Shown: piece by piece, positions 1 through 11,297 of the stretch
Numbering within the stretch: the first letter of the stretch is position 1
Layout of the letters: every line of letters begins with the position of its first letter
NCBI GenBank assembly: GCA_032164295.1
Contig: JAJHTX010000012.1
Coordinates: forward strand, 1,054,001-1,118,000
DNA from: Inonotus obliquus
Lineage: Eukaryota > Basidiomycota > Agaricomycetes > Hymenochaetales > Hymenochaetaceae
Length of the DNA: 64,000 bases
Reading direction: 5' to 3'
Notes under the pieces: model-generated
The model's database searches: none
What the model saw: the letters and a program-made list of their open reading frames with translations, nothing else
What the model was told of the DNA's origin: nothing
Translations under genes and position numbers: made by a program

Positions 1-46
1 AGGGGATAAGCCTTGAGTAATGCACGCGTCTAGGAACAGTATACAA

Positions 47-130
47 CTAAGACGTCGTGGTGGTAAGTAGATTGAATAAACTAAATAAGTACAAGAGAGA
101 AATACCTAAGACGTCGTGGTGGTAAGTAGA
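47..130. repeat. 25-bp direct repeat at left edge
   Basis: A perfect 25-bp direct repeat (47-71 and 106-130, core GACGTCGTGGTGGTAAGTAG) is separated by 34 bp. Further right (about 309-395) the motif ATTAGTAAT recurs four times. No gene is visible in 1-427. This may be the terminal or subterminal part of the transposon whose protein relic follows, but no boundary can be set. Confidence 0.5.
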
Positions 131-427
131 AGAGTCGAGTGGGGAAGACGAGACAAGATCTATCTACTTATAAACACATGAGACGTGGGAAGGTATTACT
201 CTAAGAAGGTGCTGCACAGCAGCATAACAATATAACCAAACAAATAACGGGGCCTGACGAGTCAGCAAGAATGAGTAAGCGTGAGTAAGCGTCATCGGGG
301 TTGGGGCGGAATTAGTAATATAGTATTAGTAATATCGGGATGGGGCGGGGGAATCATAAAGTATTAGTAATGAGAAGAAATTAGTAATATAAGGGAATAT
401 AAAATAGGAAAAGACAAAAAAGGAAAA

Positions 428-1114
428 GTGTTCTTACAATATGCACGTATTATCGGAATTTTTCATGTCGACATTGCATATCATGGACCAGGCTATGCTT
501 ACCAGTCATACAGAAGAATGGATGTTCTCCGAGTCCACTGGTCCCAGCTCTCCCCAACAAACTCTTTCAGCTTTTCGGACAAACAATTGCCTTCCCTCGA
601 GTTTATTCTCCATAGCGATAACAAGGTGTTTAGCTTTATTAATCTGGAGCTCGTGATTAGGGGGGCACATATATTACCAATATTTACTCAAGGTATCAGT
701 TCTGAACATGGACGTGGTAAGGAATATCGATCCTATTATGTCAACATGTGAGTGATTCACCCATTCTCTGTCTATCCTTTATATTATGTCTCCAGTTTTG
801 TTGATAGGGATATGTTCATGCATTATCGAGGCGGAGGAGTAGGCCATAAAATAACAAGGCACCGAAATTTGCAACTATTACATGATTTCTTGAACTCCGG
901 CCAATCTGAAGAGACAATCAAAGATGTTCCGGATGCACCTGAACGAGAAATCAAAGATACCGAAGATCCAACAGAAAGCGAGCCCGAATTTGAAGATGAT
1001 GAAGGCATGAGTAGTGAGAGTGACAGGAAAGTATCTGAGAATGAACAGGTAGATATGGATGGAGATGAAGATGAGAAAGAGAGAGCTGAATCTGACGGGT
1101 ATGCTGATCTATAA
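428..1114 (+). pseudogene. C-terminal relic of a Plavaka-like transposon protein
   Basis: Two open segments, 428-747 and 796-1114, join across a 48-bp GT-AG intron (748-795) and restore a continuous reading frame. The joined protein has an ARIIGIFHVD segment, then YYVNIFVDRDMFMHYRGGG at the splice junction, then a very acidic tail (many D/E/S) ending YADL. I recall this FVDRDMFMRYRGGGVGH-type motif and acidic tail from the C-termini of large basidiomycete transposon proteins (Plavaka/CACTA type). That assignment is from memory of the family, not from a search. No start codon or upstream transposase domain is present within 1-427, so this is a 5'-truncated remnant. The surrounding DNA is AT-rich. 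Confidence 0.5.
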
Positions 1115-1737
1115 TAAATTCAGTCATTCATATGCATTAGCCATATAAGGCAAAATACTGGTCACGTTTGATTTGTCTTTTGTTCGGAAAGTTCGTAACT
1201 CACATACATAATGAAATACTCTTGATCACATCACTATAACCAGATTACTAGATATTGCCAAGTAAATTTTCCCTTGGATAATTGTTTGCGATGGTGTAAA
1301 GCAGATATTAATATTATCGATGCACGATAAGGCATGTATAAATCATTTGGTAAGTTGTTTTTTGTCAATACAATTAAATAGAAGGCTCTCAAGTACTTTA
1401 TAACTAGTATGATGGTTTGTACTCTTATATTAGCTTGTAAAATTGCTGCAAAGCATATATCAATTTGGCAGGCTCATGGCTTGCGTATGAAGCCAAAAAT
1501 ACCCTAACTTATACAAAATAAATGTATAATTAGCTATCCAAGTGGCATAGCATGCAGAATAAAAATATTTGCAGACCTTATAGCAATGTAAATAGCTCAC
1601 GAGACTGTCGTATTGCAATATAAAGTATTTCTTGCGATGTCAACATTTGTTAGGTAGATAGTTATGTAATATACAAGTTAAATAGGCATCATCACGTTAC
1701 AAACCGTGTCAACCAAAATCTGGATCGCGACTTTTTC
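1115..1737. other. AT-rich stretch without recognisable gene
   Basis: About 620 bp rich in ATA and TTA runs, with stops in all frames. I see no coding, RNA or repeat signal apart from simple AT-richness. Confidence 0.5.
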
Positions 1738-1997
1738 CTGACGTTCTGGCGCCTTCCTGAGACGATGGCTCACTGGACACACTATAAACACCTCCATGTA
1801 CACGGTCTAGTTGTCCTTCGACGTGCCAAAGGCTCGTTCGTGCTTGTTCTCTTCTTTCTCTTTCCCATCTCAGTAATTGACCCATTGAGGCACATAATCT
1901 ATAACCGCCACAGCGGGAAAGGATGGGTACATTTACATTCTTACTTCACCGCATCTGCCAAAGGACACTCTTCTCGCTGAAGACCATACCGTGATGA

Positions 1998-3822
1998 TCA
2001 ATCAGCGCGACCTAGCTTCACGATGTCCTTTGCGACATCGAAGATATCCTCTAAGATCTCCTTCTCTTCAGCCTCCTTTTCTTCCAACTCCCGAAGTACT
2101 TCTTCCGCCTTGCAATCTATGGAGAGACGGGATAAACTCCTAGCCTTGTACGACCTCAAAGCTGGAGCAGACCGTCGGAGGTGGTCGATGCGCACCTTCA
2201 GTCCCAAGAGCGCCTGGACCTTGGTGTCATAGCTTTCTGCAAGCTTGTTGAAAGCCCCGAGAAGTAGTTGGCAATCGATTTTCTCTTGCCAAGGCAGCGC
2301 AGAAAATGGCTCTGGTCCTATAATCCGTTTATGATGATCGCTAAGGGTTAAGTCGTAAGCGGATTATAGGTCTTGAGCTATTGTACAAAAGATCGTACGT
2401 ACATGAGGAACTGTGATGTCGCTGAAGAGAACTACGTGCAGCTGAGCTCGGTATCAAGCCTGGTATCCCATTCTACGCTTACCCTATGCTACGGTACAGT
2501 CCTTCCAGTATCCACCAGCACACCCAGAGAAACCGTCAGTCCTATTTCTCGAAGTACCGAATGCCGAGAGTACCGGTACCGAGCGCCAAGAAACCCGGTA
2601 CCGAGAATACCGAGAGTACCGAGTGCCGAGAAACCCGGTACCGAGACAAATTGACTATTCGACATGCTCTCATGACATGGATTAGACGTCTCCCTCTACG
2701 GTATTCATTCCTGATGGTTGGACTATGCATGCTGGTTCTTTGGGAAAGCTCAGGGTCAGTATCCATTAAGGTTTTCAGGTCTGGTACCACCAGAAACGTG
2801 TCGGTATCAATCAGCAGGGGCGCAGATCTCTTGTCCTGAGGACTTTTCATCCAGGGGTACTATATGCTATGTTTTCATTGGTATCTTGTCCTCCCTAACC
2901 CTTTCTTGTTGTCCCCCTGATGGCGCTGCAATGTTCACTTTCCTTGTTACATTTTTCTTCAGACTTTTCTTTGTTTTGATCTTTCTTTCTACTTTCTCCT
3001 TTTGGATTTATGAGCTAACTACGGTACAGTAGTATAAATATCTCCTCCTGTACGTAGTAGCTCTCCAGGTAATCTTAGGAGCTAGCCTCTAACGTGAGGG
3101 CTCGGTTTTCCTCACCCCCTTCTCAGTTCCGTCTCAGTCTCATCTCAAGCTTCGTCCCAATCTCATCCCAGTTCCGTCTCAAGTGAACCTCCCGTGTGAG
3201 GGCTCAGGTTTCCTTCCCAGTCCAGTCGACGCCTTCAGCCACCAGTCAACCTCATTCAGTCCCTTGCTATACCATCCCGTGCTAGCTGTTTTCCTGCAGT
3301 ACCGACCTATACCGACGTTTTTCCCACGGTACCGACATTTTGTTATCCTTTGCATTCTGCACGTCACCCTTTTGTTTCTGTACTGATCTTCTTGTTTGAC
3401 AACATACCTTCACGTACCGACCCCTTTCTTTCTGTACCGACCTGTACCGAGGTTTTTCCCATGGTATTAGACTCTTGTTTTGCTACGTTCTCTCTCATAC
3501 CGACCTATACCGAAGTTTTTCCCACGTTCAAAACTGTCCTTTTCATACCAGAATTATATACTCTTTGCTTCTGGCCCATCTATTCACTCCCCCTTTTCAT
3601 AGACAACAAGTACCGTGACCGTACTGGTTAAGTACCGGCACATATTAGCCCTCCCCCACTTAAAACCATACACCCCTCGTCTCGGTACCTCCGGTACTGG
3701 ATGCGATCTCCCACATTTATCGCATCTTCGATTCTATCGCACATGCTCCGGGAAGACATGGACGTTGCATCCTCATGTGGCTTCGAGTCTGCGGACGCGG
3801 GCAGAGCAAATCTGACGCGCAT
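1998..3822 (-). pseudogene. Coiled-coil hypothetical gene, copy A, disrupted by insertion
   Basis: Paralogue of the intact gene at 16656-17177. Exon 2 (1998-2340) is open and exactly as long as in copy B (343 nt). The intron (2341-2402) has the same donor GTACGTAC and a CCCTTAG acceptor. The 5' part of exon 1 (about 3721-3822, starting MRVRFALPASADS) and its last bases (2403-2417) are separated by 1.3 kb of inserted DNA, so the gene cannot give the normal product. The C-terminal half is highly charged (EVLRELEEKEAEEKEILED), predicting a coiled coil. The function is unknown. The lack of other damage in exon 2 suggests the insertion is fairly recent. Confidence 0.7.
2418..3720. mobile_element. 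1.3-kb insertion, possible solo LTR
   Basis: Absent from copy B. The four bases TCGC occur on both sides (about 2419-2422 and 3719-3722), compatible with a short target duplication. The insert starts TG and holds a TATA box (AGTATAAATATC near 3031). Other features are a tandemly repeated GTGAGGGCTC motif near 3095 and 3197, and several TACCGACCTATACCGA repeats followed by TTTTTCCCA (3300-3520). No long ORF is convincing. A solo LTR fits the size and the TATA box, but the right end does not show a clean CA terminus. Confidence 0.4.
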
Positions 3823-3963
3823 TGTTATTTTCTGTACTAGAAGTGAAGATGTTTGCTCAGGAATGTAATGGATAAACTAGAGCCTCGAAAATACGCACGA
3901 GCCAGTCGGGAGAGTGGAAGGAGGATGATTTCTACATCCAACCAATGCCGCGCACCGCTCACC

Positions 3964-3971
3964 CTTTTATA
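3964..3971 (-). promoter_or_regulatory. TATA box of copy A gene
   Basis: Reads TATAAAAG on the minus strand, 142 bp upstream of the ATG at 3822. The same element stands at exactly the same distance from the ATG in copy B, which supports its being real. Confidence 0.6.
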
Positions 3972-4512
3972 CTGCAAAAAACAGTACACACGACACGCTT
4001 TGACATTAATCACAGTTGTGGCCGAGTAGCCTTTGACAGGGTCCTATTATCTGTTCATTGTGTCGGTTTCCATATTCGGAAGCCTCGTGTAAATGACTCC
4101 GCTCTCCGTTGCTTCGCAACTGCACCTCTTGATTATATCACTCTCATCAATAAGGATTAGTGGCTGGACTGCGGAATCTACGAATATTCTTGGATTTAAC
4201 ATGATTTTCCTTTTTCTTTTGCCGTGAATCTAAATCATTCGGTCCACACATTGAGCGCTTGAACTGACCTCGTCTGGATAGCAAAGTTACTGTCAGCTGC
4301 CTGGTACTGGTCGCCGACCTCGTTATGGTGTTCTTGTTTGCCATATGTAGCTCCCCCTGTGCGCCTCTGCAACCCTTTTAGTGGCCCATGTGCTCCAGTG
4401 AGTTTCACAATATCCCCTTCGACTACTTAAGATCAAATGAGTGAGTGAATTTATCGCCCAAGCGTTACCGTCGCTTTCGTTGGTCAAACTGCCTCTTCTA
4501 CCTCAAATCAGC

Positions 4513-5454
4513 TATCTACTATCGCCGACAGCGGTGCGGCTACCCATTGGCTCAACGCTGTCGCCTTGCATGGCTCCTCTGGTGTTCTGTGTACTTCACT
4601 CAGACACTCAGTTTACGAAACAAGTGTGTCACGCTTTCCTTTTGACTTCATCATAGACATAGACATAGACAACTTACTTGTGCCCTGAAATACAGAATTA
4701 CCGTGCCCTATTATTGGTTCCTTGACTGTGAGTTTAGTCTTCCTCTCATCATCGTCAGTACCTTGGATTGATTGAACCGGAATCTGTAAAGGGATATTCG
4801 GGCGCGACATTACCAGATTCTAACTTGCTCTCAGTTCTGACAACAAATCTGGCTGCCTATAGACTTTCATACCTATCAAATATGAATCCCTGCAGTTGTA
4901 CAATACTTTGATACCGTATATCTAATCATATGCTCAAATAGAGTTCCATCGATACCCTACGCTTATTCCCGCCCGCAAAGTACCTGTAAGGCGAATCTCT
5001 CCTTTTTCAAAGGTGATAATTGTGAGCATGTCGTTCTTTCTTTTCTTTGTGCAGACGTATAGCAAAGTCCGAGTCAATTGTATCTTGAGAGTCAGAAATT
5101 CTTTGGTGGTGTGCCACCGAAGATTGTATGTAGTCTGCTCCACAGAGGTGGCAGGAATAGCCGAAAACTTCTTGTTCCCAAACCGCCACCTGCTAACATC
5201 AGTGCTCTCAAGCAAAAAAATCGCTACTCGCCCACTCCCTCAAGAATTTGCTCCCACAGAGCCCTTTCGCCCGCCGAGCAGCTCGAAGCACGAAGCACAA
5301 TGTCAGGCGGACTCTGGGAGCCGGGGCTGATAGAGGCACTGGCAGCCAGCACCCATCCATCCTTCTCCCTATGCCTACGGAAGTTGCTTACAGTGCACCA
5401 AACTAAAATACTCTTGGAGCAAACCTTTTTGCTGTCTGCTGCTTCAAAATACAG
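4513..5454. other. Unassigned DNA
   Basis: Starts where copies A and B lose homology. A plus-strand frame near 4522 reads TIADSGAATHW, which recalls a retroelement protease DSGA motif. Only about 50 codons are open around it and no other retroelement domain follows, so I do not name it. Several overlapping ORFs of about 100 codons between 4934 and 5458 contradict each other and lack recognisable motifs. Confidence 0.4.
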
Positions 5455-5535
5455 GTAGCTTTAGCTTATAGGTCACCTCCGACTCCCGAGTCCATGGGCT
5501 TACAGAACGATTGTGTGCTTGTGATCGTACACCTA
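5455..5535. repeat. Left flank of TIR element, homologous to 18455-18530
   Basis: CTCCGACTCCCGAGTCCATG and the following roughly 50 bp match 18470-18526 closely. Together with 8086-8205 it reconstitutes the uninterrupted sequence at 18455-18660, so the latter is the empty site. Confidence 0.8.
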
Positions 5536-5546
5536 CATCACAAAAA
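5536..5546 (+). repeat. Left terminal inverted repeat
   Basis: CATCACAAAAA, matching the reverse complement of 8075-8085. Preceded by TA. Confidence 0.7.
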
Positions 5547-6423
5547 GCGGTGCGGTCTTGTTTTCGGTTGTTGACCTGACCAGATCAGGCAACGATTGAC
5601 GTGCCATCTAGGGCAAGCCATGTGAATATAAGTTCTACAATTCTTTCACTTGCATATAATCCGGCTAGCAGAGTTGTAGTTCGAATACAAGGAGGGAAAA
5701 GACTTGTACAATTCTTGGAATAGCTTGAATGAAGAATACATTTTTTTTGACAAGATCTCCGAGATAAGATGCAGCACCGCAAGTCCCCACTGACCGGCCC
5801 TAAGCTCAGGATCGGTCACACAACACTTTCATTTTGATGGACTGTGTGTCGATCAGTGCCAAATGGAGTAATAATATGTCTTACTTGACCAGCCCTAAGT
5901 TGAACACGATCATGTGAAAGGGTTTAGGGCACAGGGCACAGGGTATTTTAGACTTGGTCGCGATGCAACAAACACAACACCATGCTTTCCCCACCTTCCC
6001 TCATGTTCAAAACAACGTATAGCCAGCCACTGCCGAGGTTCCTTAGCTGGATGTGAAATTAATGTGACCTTGCTTTAGTCGTACACCATCATGGTGGACT
6101 TTAACACATTGCTCATATTTGCAGGCTAAATTGCTGATTATAAACAGAGTGGGCTCAGTAAATCTCGTCGATATTGTCAACTTCATGCACTCCATTGTCA
6201 AACATGGTTCTGACGAACTGAAAGACTTTTGTCTCGCCTCGCTCCTTGCTGTTGGAGCTGCACTAGGTGTATTTAATACGTCAACTCCTTTCAAGTTTAC
6301 ACAAAGAATCAAGCCAATAGGGATCTGCTTTGAACCATAAAGTACAGAAACAGACTGTATGTATACAACATGCTGTATTGTACACCCCATTCTCCATATC
6401 CAGTTCTCCAGATAAATCCATCT

Positions 6424-7226
6424 ACGACCGTATACAGGATTCTGTGCAACAGCCCATGCCGATCCGACAGCTGCTGATAACAGCTTCATCCAATGTCTTG
6501 CCGCTCTTTCTTCAAATCTGCATTTTGAATTATGAGGAGCACAATTTGTAGTCAAACATCACGCTGGCGATATTATGCATAATGTTTCTGGTATGGCGGA
6601 CAAGAACAAGGATACTCTCATTAAGGACTTGCTAGATCTCGTCGCATCTAGTGGCAACCAGTTTTTGCAGACCCTCTTTCCTGATCGACCTGGCCCGAAT
6701 AGCAAGAAGAGGCCTCCTACCGCAGGAGACAAATAAAGGCGAGTGACTTTATCAGCAGGTGCATTGGTTGATAATCTTATGCGAGCCTAGCCATCTTACA
6801 TTTGCACCATCAAACCAAACCAGAATCGAAGCACGACGGAGTGTGATTCAAAGGCAGTTTTGCATCGAATCAAATACCTTGGACTCCAAGAGAACATATG
6901 TGTCCGTTGCGCTGGCTTCACATAGCTGCAACACTTCCGAGAAGGTCATTGAGCACTTTTATCTCTTGTCTCCCGCTACTTCCTATTCTGGAGACTACAT
7001 TTGGGCAGGTGACCCAAGGTCAGGATGCGAGCGTATCCTTACTGACACTGGGATAGCGAGAGAAGAATGGCAGATGGGAGTAACAAAAGCGCTTACCAAG
7101 AATCCAGAGACAGTAAGGATACTTTTCCATGTTGCTTCTGCTGTCACAGACGTTGACGAAATTCATCCTTATTAGCTCTTTACTCTCAAGCACATGTGAG
7201 ATCGGTATTGGCACAACATGGCAGTT
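6424..7226 (+). pseudogene. Myosin-I motor-domain relic
   Basis: Read through its lesions, the plus strand spells conserved parts of a class I myosin head in correct order: [47 protein letters not shown] then [18 protein letters not shown] then [44 protein letters not shown] and [12 protein letters not shown] 63-bp GT-AG intron (7113-7175) is followed by a segment resembling the post-converter MRDRYWHNMA. In-frame stops lie at 6533 (TGA for an expected Arg), 6734 (TAA), 6788 (TAG for Gln) and 7197 (TGA for Arg). A one-base insertion lies near 6920. Myosin I is an actin motor for endocytosis; here only the actin- and converter-side third of the head survives. The retained intron indicates capture from genomic DNA. 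Confidence 0.85.
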
Positions 7227-7270
7227 GTGCCCGTGAGAATATTTGGACTCTGCGAATCTTTGTAGGCGCG

Positions 7271-7738
7271 ATGTTCTCTAGTTTGCATCCAGAGAGTCCA
7301 TCGAGCGTTATGAGATCCCGAGGTCCATTATTCATCACAAATCAACTTGGCCCAATTTCACCCCCTGCCTCACCTCAACCTAGTTCACCAGGCACCCCGG
7401 CTACCGCCCCACCTCTGAACAAAGGAACCAGCACTGGTTTGAACAACGTCTCAGTTCCTTCGTTAACTAATATTCTCGCTACCACATCTGCTACAGGACC
7501 ACCTGCCACAGTGTTTGCATATTTAGCCGAGAAGCAGAGACTAACACAGAATGACACAGTTTCTTCGGCTTCTGTTTATTCGCAGCCTTCTCAGCCTTCT
7601 CAGGCGCCGACAACTCCTCCGGCAAAAGCTTTAAATATACAGCCTCAACGAACAAGTAGTGCGAATGTGGTTATTTATACGGATGCGGGACGTTTTGTGA
7701 GGGAACCTTCTGATCAACCTCCCGCTTATCAGGAATGA
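7271..7738 (+). CDS. C-terminal exon of an unidentified Pro/Ser/Thr-rich protein
   Basis: An open frame of 155 residues from the first ATG, rich in Pro, Ser, Thr and Gln, ending GRFVREPSDQPPAYQE. The last residues contain a PPxY motif, which in known proteins binds WW domains of Nedd4/Rsp5-type ubiquitin ligases. Low-complexity tails with DAGR near a PPxY end are common at the cytoplasmic side of fungal single-pass membrane proteins, but no membrane segment is present here. It directly follows the myosin relic and is not part of a myosin I tail as I know it, so it is probably a second captured fragment. It is unclear whether any upstream exon exists. Confidence 0.4.
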   Translation: MFSSLHPESPSSVMRSRGPLFITNQLGPISPPASPQPSSPGTPATAPPLNKGTSTGLNNVSVPSLTNILATTSATGPPATVFAYLAEKQRLTQNDTVSSASVYSQPSQPSQAPTTPPAKALNIQPQRTSSANVVIYTDAGRFVREPSDQPPAYQE

Positions 7739-8074
7739 GCTTGAAGTGGTGCTTTGGGATGCCTGGCTCCAGTGCATCGTCATGCTTCCTTTCTTCCTTT
7801 GATTGTATGTGCTGTGGTCATATCACTGTACTGTAGAGAGTATAATACAAATTGTTTTGCATCTTACCATCTGATAATATGTCTTGAAAAATCTGACAAT
7901 GGGCTCCATGTCTTGTATATTTTGAAATACTTGTCAAAATTGACAAGTATTGTACATATTGCCAATATATATCACCCTAATAAATGTGATGACGATTTGA
8001 TGTACAAGCCTTCTACATATTTTACATATTACTTATCTTACATGTACTGGTTTTACATTCTCAGATCGTGCACT
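7739..8074. other. AT-rich 3' part of TIR element
   Basis: AT-rich, with repeated CTACATATTTTACATATTAC-like strings and no supported gene. It ends in the right inverted repeat. Confidence 0.4.
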
Positions 8075-8085
8075 TTTTTGTGATG
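8075..8085 (-). repeat. Right terminal inverted repeat
   Basis: TTTTTGTGATG, the inverse of the left end, followed by TA. Confidence 0.7.
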
Positions 8086-8205
8086 TACGAGGTAATCCAG
8101 ACCCATGTTATAAGGATGAAGTTGGGCATTTACGGTATGGGACTTAAATTCAAAGAGCAGTATTGTGTTCTTAACCCTATTTTCCCTCTTACTTAGTATC
8201 TAGTG
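8086..8205. repeat. Right flank of TIR element, homologous to 18527-18660
   Basis: GAGGTAATCCAGAC and the following bases match 18529 onward, including GTGTTCTTAACCCTATTTT against GTGTTCTCATCCCTATTTT. Homology fades after about 8205. Confidence 0.7.
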
Positions 8206-8315
8206 CTATTCTCGGTCAAGAGGCATTGTCACGGAGAAGTGACCAATGCATTGATTGACCATTATTACCAGGTGTCGTGGTTTGGAATTGAATTCAAACA
8301 CGGCGGGCAAATCAA

Positions 8316-8640
8316 GATGGAGGTGAGGTCGGAATTTTAAATGTTTTCTTCTTTGTCATTTTAAATACCAATATGGATATCCGACGGGTCGATATTTAAA
8401 ATATAAATCACATGCTGGCATTTTAAATATTGATTTGGATATCAACAGGGTTGATATTTTAAATATCAGTTGGGTTGTGATATGCAAATCGACATATTAA
8501 GTATCTACTTAGCAATATTTTAAATATAAATTAGTATATCTACTTGGCTGATATTTAAAATATACAATAGAATATCATCCTGGTTCATATTATAAGTGTC
8601 GTCTGGGTAGATATTGAGCGGGCAATGAGAGGGCAATGGG
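8316..8640 (+). repeat. Left arm of a long inverted repeat
   Basis: About 320 bp whose reverse complement recurs at 15921-16237. The outer end reads GATGGAGGTGAGGT and the inner end runs into GAGCGGGCAATG. The arm is AT-rich, with many TTTAAAATAT blocks each followed by a GATATC-like step, so it also contains short internal repeats. The immediate outer flanks of the two arms show no target duplication. Confidence 0.8.
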
Positions 8641-8690
8641 AGGGTGACAGGAGGGCAATGGGAAGGCAATGGGTGGGCGATGGATGGGCG
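8614..8690 (+). repeat. GGGCAATG minisatellite, array 1
   Basis: Degenerate tandem units of about 10-12 bp with core GGGCAATG and spacer GAGA or GGA. The same motif recurs at 10405-10490 and, inverted, at 15800-15945. Confidence 0.75.
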
Positions 8691-10404
8691 GTGAATGTGC
8701 AAGAATGCGGCTGGTATCAGAAGTACCGGACGAGGGGGGTACAATTTAGGTGTGTTGGGAGGGCCAGTACGTGGCGGTACTAAGTCGTACTGTCACAGAC
8801 AAGTCGTCAAGAGAGATAGTAGGGCCTGGCTGGATTGATGAGTACAGGGGGCTCTAGGTGACTGCTCGAGAGACGAGGTATCAGGAGACGATCGATACCG
8901 AGTCGAATCCGTTGATACCGAGTCGTTTGTTGTCCGGTATCGTGGTAGAGAGAACGAAGCAGTAGAGAAGATGAGCAGAGGGGGTGTTTCTGACAGGGCT
9001 AGTTGTGAGACAAGAGGCAAGGACGACGAAGACGATATAGACAACTACCGGTATTAATACCGGCAACTACGAGATGAGACGAACGAACGGGGGCTTGAAC
9101 AAGATGAGCAAAACCCGGACCTTCACTCTGGAAGTTCCTCTCTGATTAGCTGGTTTGCTACAGTAGAACATGCAGGCTATAAATATCATAATACCGTAGC
9201 CATTCAAGATACCAAATGGGGAGTTTTACAAGTTGAATCGTACCACAATCCGGTACAAGAAGGGGAACATAAGATCGAAATGAATGTAAAAATATAACCA
9301 GGGGAAACATAAGACGATGAATGAATAAGAAGTTTTATCAGGGGGTAGCTAAGAATAGGGTGGGACGAGACAAGAACCCAATGAAAACTCACGACGAGTG
9401 ATACCAAGGTAGGGCGGCGGTACCGACGTCGACCAGCGCTAAAATAAGGACGTGTCTCAAGCTACTGCATGGGTGCTCCTGGCGATGGCCCTGTCATCTC
9501 CTTCTCTGGAGAAGCACGTCATCCTGATTTACCTTTGTTCCGGTATCATGATCCGTGCGGCGTCAGTCTGGGTGTCTACCGATTGATCGGACGGCGTGCT
9601 CCGATGTTGACATGTCGGTACAACCTAACCTTGGCAATGGAGTACTCTATCGCTCGGCACCAATCAGTATGCTGGGATTGTCCCTGGGCATCAATGAGAT
9701 CGCTCGAGCCCCTCGATATCGATCGGTACGCGTTGCCTGACTCGACTGGGCATTGCTTGGCTTCCCCTCTGAGTCGGATCGATGGTCTCCTCCAAGATCG
9801 AAGCAGCGTACGGCAGACCTGATTCATTTCCCAACCTTCCTCTCGACATAGATCTCCGAGGGCGTGGTCTCGACCTAGCACACATTACGAACTTCGGTAC
9901 CGGAGTGGACCATCGGTATCAACACCGGTATCATCGGTATCGATGCATGGCAGTTCAGAAGGACATACCGTCAGACTTGGAGCTTCGACAATGATCCAAC
10001 TCTTCGCAGCAACGTATGGCAGACCGATCGTAGCTTGTGAGCCTTTCCCTCTGGTATGGGCCGTCGAGGGTGTAGTATTGACTAGACATGGACTATTAAG
10101 CATCGGTATCAGGATGGGTGGACGGTACTGTATCAGTATCATCGGTATCGAAGTCTGGTGGTTCGGTACTGTGATGGAAGACGGGTGTAGGGATTGGTGA
10201 TTCGGTATTGGCGCAGAAGTCTGGCTAAATGCATGCAGGACCAGTTCTCAATTGTTCTTAGCCTTGTCGAATCGCAGAAGCCTCGTACTTTGTTGGAACC
10301 ACAGGCGTAGATAGGACGGCAGAAGTACCGTGGTCCGAAGAGAAGTAAGAAGCGGTAGAATCGCAGAATTAAGCCCATATTGATCGTAGCCTCTGGTATT
10401 ACCC
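8691..10404. repeat. GGTAYC/CGGTA-rich non-coding region
   Basis: About 1.7 kb in which GGTATC, GGTACC and CGGTAT recur very often, for example ACCGGTATCATCGGTATCG near 9920. ORFs here (such as 9469-9822) lack motifs and coincide with the repeats, so I call no gene. Similar TACCGA motifs occur in the insertion at 2418-3720. Confidence 0.55.
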
Positions 10405-10490
10405 TTTAGTGGTGAGTGGGCGACAGGCGGGCAGTGAGAGGGCAATGAGTGGGCAATGAGAGGGCGACGGGCAGGCAATGAGAGGGAACG
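10405..10490 (+). repeat. GGGCAATG minisatellite, array 2
   Basis: Degenerate GAGAGGGCAATGAGTGGGC units, the same family as arrays 1 and 3. Confidence 0.7.
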
Positions 10491-11297
10491 AGAGTGACAT
10501 CTATAGACACAGCGAGTTGTGGTAGAAGGTGCAACTGCGGCAGCCAGAGTGGGGATCTGTTCTATTGTTGCAGGGGTAGCATTTAGTGTCAGCTTGGGCT
10601 ACTAACATATAAGAAAATGTTGCAGTGATAGACCAGTACCATGAGAACAATGAAGTCTGCATTCTTGATATTGAAAGACTTGATGAACTTCCTGCCCTGG
10701 AGCATCTTGCCTGTATTTGTGTTAAACTACATTATGTACCAAGTCCTTAAAGACTCACTGGAGCAAATCAGTTTCTGCAGGTCAACTGTGTGGTGTTCTG
10801 GTAGGTCTTCTGTTAGAAAACGCTCGCCCTAAAGGGACTATACAGTAACCACAATAGGACGGCCTCAGTGTTACGGGTTCGGCGATGCTTTTCTAAGAGT
10901 TTCCGGAGCCTACTCGGTTTTCACAAGCAGGGCAGATTCCCAAGTATAATAAGCGTTGCCTCGGACGTTTTCGTTTAACTGATCAAGTCGGGCCTCAACC
11001 TCGTTGACAGGCTAGTAGGACAAGTACCCAGCTAAACCGGTAGGTTGCCGTTCGCAAGCTTCTCTAGTCGGTGGGCGACTAATCAATTGTTCCACGCCGT
11101 AGAGTAAGAGAGGTTAAGCAGATTAGGTGGTCTTCAGATTAGAAGCTAGATGCCTAAGAGGACTCGATGTACAAGACGATTGAAAGAAAGATGGGGAGCT
11201 ACGGTCTAAGTCTACAACTATTTATACCTTTTCCTCATGTTGTGGACGGACCACTTCCTACGCTCCGTAGTTCCTACTCTCGATCTGATTCGTTGTT
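10491..11297. other. No supported gene; possible minus-strand promoter
   Basis: The minus strand has a TATAAATAG box near 11213-11221. It is followed (towards lower coordinates) by a pyrimidine-rich stretch, resembling an LTR promoter downstream of the ORF at 11557-12333. Neither LTR ends nor a second copy can be shown, so I leave it unassigned. Confidence 0.3.

Larger units (their letters stand above)
1738..4512. repeat. Duplicated segment, copy A
   Basis: Homologous in direct orientation to 16425-17873. Both copies begin near GGCGCCTTCCTGAGACG and both lose homology just after the string AATCAGCTAT. Copy A is longer because of a 1.3-kb insertion at about 2418-3720. The segment carries a short minus-strand gene with its promoter, plus about 500 bp of conserved non-coding DNA upstream of that gene. 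Confidence 0.85.
5536..8085. mobile_element. 2,550-bp TIR element carrying host gene fragments
   Basis: The left end reads TA|CATCACAAAAAGC and the right end TTTTTTGTGATG|TA. The first 11 bp form perfect terminal inverted repeats, followed by partial similarity (GGTGCGGTC against GTGCACGATC). The homologous locus at 18521-18540 reads CTCCTACAAGG, that is, one TA and no insert, which supports a TA (or TAC) target duplication. No transposase is encoded inside. Instead it holds a myosin-I relic and an unrelated exon, so I interpret it as a non-autonomous, gene-capturing element. The superfamily is undetermined. Confidence 0.7.

Noticed and set aside
4147..4344. ORF pair on the minus strand in both duplicated segments (4147-4344 and 17505-17846)
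   Set aside because: Similarity is explained by the segment duplication; a one-base difference shifts the frame between copies, so no protein-level conservation is shown.
4513..4660. DSGA motif suggesting a retroelement aspartic protease
   Set aside because: Only about 50 codons around it are open and no gag, integrase or RT follows; four residues are not enough.
6043..6555. 170-codon minus-strand ORF
   Set aside because: Its right half lies opposite the clear myosin-I relic; no motif of its own.
9469..9885. ORFs of 60-117 codons on both strands
   Set aside because: They coincide with GGTAYC-type repeats that are nearly palindromic, so open frames arise on both strands by chance.
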